Below, one piece after another: positions 38,201 through 42,388 of a DNA stretch of 42,388 nt. The stretch covers positions 1 through 42,388 of the forward strand of contig NOWV01000348.1 in NCBI GenBank assembly GCA_003344405.1. The letters run 5' to 3'. A program made the translations under genes and the position numbers. The stretch's first letter is position 1. Each line of letters starts with the position of its first letter. The notes under the pieces are model-generated. The model ran no database searches, was not told the origin of the DNA, and saw nothing but the letters and a program-made list of their open reading frames with translations. Origin of the DNA: Trichoplax sp. H2 (lineage: Eukaryota > Placozoa > Uniplacotomia > Trichoplacea).

Positions 38201-40590
38201 TTAAGTATACGAACATATAAAACATTGTCGTAGATCATCGTAACACATTTAACTCATTTCATAATTTAAGACTGTAATTTAACATAAAACATACGAAAAA
38301 TAATATCATACTTCCTAAGCACTTACAATGTGTACGTAGACAGTGCTCTTATTCTTAAGCCATTTCTTTTGTCAATCAATAAGTATACATGTATATCCTG
38401 TTCTATATATAACAGAACTTTGGTTTCTTTATGCGATCAAAGAATATTATCAAACGATGAAACAACATAACAAAATTACTTTATTGCTCTATCTAATAGA
38501 CACTTATCATATGAAACAATGAGATCAGTCATTAAAAATAAATGCCGCATCAGATTAAGCTTTTCGTAAATTATATCAATAAATAGTTCTGATATTTAGA
38601 ATAGAAAGAAATACAACTAACTAAATTACTTTAAAATTTAGATGATTTTGTGTATTTGAAATGAATTATCATTAAAATAACCAGGCAACGGATATAATAT
38701 TTCGTCTATAGCACTATGTTTTTATAAAGTAAATTTTCCCAAACTTAATGATTATCCATTGAAATCCGCACTATTTGAACACGTTCTGTAAGATGACAGG
38801 GTAATATTTCTTGTGTAAAATAAGCTATCCTGATCTATGTTACTTTAAAAATGTTTCCTTCATCATTTTTCCTGAGACTACACAAAGTAATAGTCATTTG
38901 TAGTTAGCCATGCTATTTAGTGTTTTTCTATGAAATATGATTTAATATCGCCAATCGTCTACTCTCATATCTTTTACCCATATTAAGTATGTCAGTTGTA
39001 TAATAGCGATTTATGAAATCTTATGCAGTACATCTTCAATAATTTTCATTAGAATAAGGCAGCATTTTGACAGTAACTTGATCTGCTAGCTACCATCGAT
39101 GTTTATTTCATCTGTTTTTGGGAAATACTTATATCAATTAATTATGATCGACGGAAAATCATATCATTTTTATTATTTTCATATGCAATATAGTAATGTT
39201 TCACCAATATACTAATTTAAAGTCTATTACTAATATTTGTTTAATTTGCGTTCAAGATATATTCTGATTTTAATTAGTTTGTTTAAATGTATTTTCGCAA
39301 TCCAACAAGATTTACACGTTGTAATTTAGCTTAATAATCACGAAGAAATAAAAAGAAAATTTGATAGTTTTCATTGTCAATTGAAGAGTACGTTACTAAA
39401 TCTCAGATTTATTAATTAATTTGCATAAATTTTAAGCTTTGGCTTTTCCATCATACTCAGTCTCAATTTTATAGAGTCAATAACAAGCTAAATATTAAAC
39501 AGCTAAAAAACGATCTATCTCACAAAATGTTAATTAAAGGATAAGGCTTCAAATAGTAGCAATAGTATCGCTTTTCTATATTCCAGTAAATGGATAAAAA
39601 TCAATTAATTATCAGCTATTAATACGTCAGTATTAAGGATTTTATCCCACCAAATAAGTTGGTTAGCCATAATTTTTATCAACCAGTTTAGACAAGCAAA
39701 ATGCCAATTCTTTAATATGATGAATATTATAAAAAGCGGCAAATTGTCGATAGTATATACCCATAGCATTTACTATACATACTTGTCTACTTACTAGAGT
39801 CGTAACTGCGGCAAAGAAAACAATTTTCATTTATTTAATTAAAATACCTTAATTCCTTAGAGTGTATATTTAAATTACCAAAAATGTTAAAGAACTTTGC
39901 TACTCCCACGAATATTTCAATATTCGCTTCTAATTGTCCTGTTATACATGGACCGATAGTATAGGCAGACGACAATATAAACTAAAAGAAGCAGAAGCTT
40001 AAAATACATCAGCATTGCTAGTTTTGCAATACTATAAATCATGAATAAGAGAGTTTGATATAAGATGGATTAATTATGTGGGTATAAATAGCACAGTCAG
40101 AATTACTTCAAAATTTCAACTCATACGCTACGCTAAATCGCTTGTTCTGGCATAAAATACATGACCTTAATTAATATTGCATTTAATTATAGTTTGTAAA
40201 CATCAACCTAATAAAATGATGAATAAGACAGATCCAATGCAGTAGTAAGATAAGCATAATTTTTATACTACTGTCTTAGTGCCAAGTCTTAGAATTGATG
40301 TAACTAGCTAGTTATATTACTCGTGATTCATTTTTTAATTTAATTATAAATACCATGGTCATATTTTCGTCACGACATAAAATTGAATAATATGAAATGT
40401 AGTAATTAATGAAGAGCTTCTATCCCTGGCTAAAACTAGGATAGTCATAACTTGGCCAACTACGTTGATTTATAGCCAGTAATTACATGTATAGATATCA
40501 CACGTACAGTAGGTTTGAAAGCATAAATGGAATCGTTCAATTTTTGTGGTTAATAGAGGACTAGACAACCACTTAGGCCAATGGCTAATT
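32275..40590. other. 8.3 kb AT-rich interval between two GPCR genes, no gene seen
   Basis: No open frame above about 60 codons looks real here, and no RNA gene was found. One isolated plus-strand stretch near 35852-35924 reads like a protein for 22 codons (ECGCKIKVEIAKKCAEVV) before a stop; with no partner exon I do not call it. A (GGAA)n run lies at about 37950-37963. Degenerate GPCR copies would be worth looking for between the two paralogues, but I saw none by eye. Confidence 0.5.
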
Positions 40591-41589
40591 CTAGCGAATT
40601 GTGGACATTCGTGTCACGGTTTGGCTCTTTTTAGATTGGAATTTACCTCCAGAAAATGCATAGGCAATAGGATGCAATACACTGCATGAATTAGCAAGAC
40701 ATACGACCCAAAACATTACCTCTTTTTCCTCCGTAGTAAATGTCTGTGGACGGGAATCAAAGACTATTTGCATAGTCCATAATGGCACCCAAAGTAGTAA
40801 AAATAAGATTGTCATAATTGTAATGGTGGTAATAGTTTTTTTCCTTGCATTATCGATTTTCGATGAACCCTGGCGTACTTCATTGACCGGATATTTAATG
40901 GATTTCCATATGCGTAAAATAATTCTGCTGTAACAAAAAACTAATATAACCGATGGTACAACGCAAAGGATGAGATAGTTGAATATAATCATGAAAGTAC
41001 GAAATTCTTCATTGCCATATTTACGTCGACAAAATTGGACATTAAAATTGTACAATTTAAATTCATCGCTTTGGATAACGTATAAGTAGGGCGTCATGAG
41101 AGCTGCCGACAATATCCAAACGAATAATATTGTTTTTTTGGTCCTTGCTTTGGAGCTTTCAAACTGGAATGAACGACAAATCGCTCGATAACGATCAATT
41201 GCTAATGCAACCAAGGTGAAAGCTAATGCTGTCATGGCTGTGGTCCTTATATAATTGATTATTTTACATCCAGCTGCACCAAAGACCCAAGCACCTCGTA
41301 AATAATCAGATAACAAATTAATTGGAACATACAGCGATGTAACAAGGAGATCAGCAAAAGCTAAAGCGGCAATGTAATATTCAGCAATTCCAATACGCTT
41401 ACTCGATTGACGAAGCAAAACTCCAATCACCATAGCATTACCACCGAATGCACCAATAAAAATAATAAGACTAACGATAGTTTTAGCTACCATTACATTA
41501 GCTGGTTTAACGAATATTTCTTCAAAGGTAAAATTTCTGGCCATTGGTATGGTGATATTTTGTAAAATGGGCGTTGGAGATGCCATCAT
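40591..41589 (-). CDS. Class A (rhodopsin-like) G protein-coupled receptor, single exon, 332 aa
   Basis: This is a complete intronless receptor. N11 and N19 are glycosylation sites in the N-terminus. TM1 has GN (N51), TM2 LAFAD (D80), TM3 C108 and DRY (132-134), TM4 W158, and the extracellular loop disulfide partner is C187. TM5 has P212. TM6 has LWVP (266-269), so the usual Cys of CWxP is Leu, and TM7 has HPIAY (306-310) in place of NPxxY. It shares with the 31333-32274 receptor the stretch before TM3 (GAW-x6-CKIINYIR versus GLW-x6-CKLLNYIR), the MTPYLY end of TM4 and the HPxxY change, so the two are paralogues on the same strand. The third intracellular loop is longer. MM at the start leaves a one-residue ambiguity. 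The ligand is unknown. Confidence 0.93.
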   Translation of the reverse strand: MMASPTPILQNITIPMARNFTFEEIFVKPANVMVAKTIVSLIIFIGAFGGNAMVIGVLLRQSSKRIGIAEYYIAALAFADLLVTSLYVPINLLSDYLRGAWVFGAAGCKIINYIRTTAMTALAFTLVALAIDRYRAICRSFQFESSKARTKKTILFVWILSAALMTPYLYVIQSDEFKLYNFNVQFCRRKYGNEEFRTFMIIFNYLILCVVPSVILVFCYSRIILRIWKSIKYPVNEVRQGSSKIDNARKKTITTITIMTILFLLLWVPLWTMQIVFDSRPQTFTTEEKEVMFWVVCLANSCSVLHPIAYAFSGGKFQSKKSQTVTRMSTIR

Positions 41590-42388
41590 ATACTGATTTA
41601 CCTGCTATATACTTCCTTTTTTGCAGGAGGTAATTGAGGAATAATTCTATCAATGAGTAAGTAAATATTTTACGTTGAAAATGGTTGATTAATCAACAGT
41701 ATTTTTGAACTATTTTGAACTATTCGCTTAATCTCTTGGATGAACTAGCCAAGGAAATGATCAATATCGTGTCTTGTCTTCAATTTCTATCGAAAATAAA
41801 TGAAATAGTATCCAAGGAAGTGATTTCTTTGATCAATAATTTGATTGACGTTGACTACAGTGTATAGTCTCGTTTACGATACGTCGATGTTAATGTTAGT
41901 AACTCTTCTTGTCCATATAGAAAGATTCTTTTTTCAATCGATACGTTCTCAAATTAATCGGCCACTCGTTAGAATATACAATTACTAGCACATTGTTAAC
42001 ATTCGTACGGTATAAAGGGCTGTCAAACTGATCAATTAAAGGTACGATGAGCAATGACGTGGAAAGCCAACTATAGATCGTTAATTGTTGACTAGACAAC
42101 CTTGAAGAAAATGATAGGGTTAATTGGAATGCGCTGTTGATTCCAGCATAGGATCGAACTCAATCTAACTGGTAGAACAGCGTTGATAGTTGTCTGTAAG
42201 AAGGGAAATGGAGATAAAGATATTAATAAGCTACTACAATCCACAATTGAAGTAACAGAATATGCCTATATAATGAAATATCCAAATCTAGTCTATTTAC
42301 GCTAGAGTTAACGTGCACAATTCTAGTTCATCGTTTATGGGTTAATTTCAATCCGTGAAAAATGGATATCAACAATTTCTATGCATAA
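41590..42388. other. 5' flank of the GPCR gene; no gene seen
   Basis: This is the region upstream of the reverse-strand receptor start. A 67-codon minus frame at 41896-42099 has no family and is not called. No core promoter motif could be assigned with confidence. Confidence 0.4.

Noticed and set aside
1-42388. CRISPR array, insertion sequence, bacterial operon structure or viral element
   Set aside because: There are no regularly spaced identical repeats, no transposase or integrase frame and no ribosome-binding-site pattern. The genes have spliceosomal introns and are of animal type.

Overview
The window looks like nuclear DNA of a compact, very AT-rich early-branching animal. Genes carry many short GT-AG introns (mostly 60-200 bases), two gene products match conserved animal proteins from end to end (TRAF7 and mitochondrial D-lactate dehydrogenase), and two related single-exon class A GPCRs are present. 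A placozoan (Trichoplax/Hoilungia type) fits best, but that is inference from style and not a database match.

Layout. 1-11680: AT-rich DNA with no gene I can support, apart from a duplicated small hairpin. 11681-13571 (+): a two-exon gene for an unrecognised secreted 242-residue precursor, with a signal peptide, dibasic sites and two CxxxC pairs. Its intron ends in three tandem copies of its own acceptor/exon start. 14600-17450 (-): traces of up to three small reverse-strand genes with short exons. The best is a 55-residue, two-exon, one-membrane-segment protein, weakly like cytochrome c oxidase subunit 6C. This zone also holds a cluster of GTAC/CAGTGTAC palindromes. 18056-22658 (+): a TRAF7 orthologue in at least 26 exons (RING, TRAF-type zinc fingers, coiled coil, seven WD40 blades). 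22659-26006: repeats, including a second GTAC cluster with a duplicated segment of about 210 bases and two further tandem or direct duplications. 26007-28617 (+): mitochondrial D-lactate dehydrogenase (LDHD) in at least 11 exons; the presequence exon was not found. 31333-32274 and 40591-41589 (-): two paralogous intronless GPCRs that both carry HPxxY in place of NPxxY, separated by 8.3 kb of AT-rich DNA with no gene I can support.

The genes do not form a pathway. TRAF7 is a ubiquitin ligase and signalling scaffold, LDHD is a mitochondrial flavoenzyme, and the GPCRs are surface receptors. The secreted precursor could in principle feed peptide signalling of the kind such GPCRs read, but nothing in the sequence links them. 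Exon boundaries were assigned by hand from splice sites, reading phase and family conservation. TRAF7 and LDHD are secure except at the 5' ends, the precursor gene is likely, and the small reverse-strand genes are tentative.
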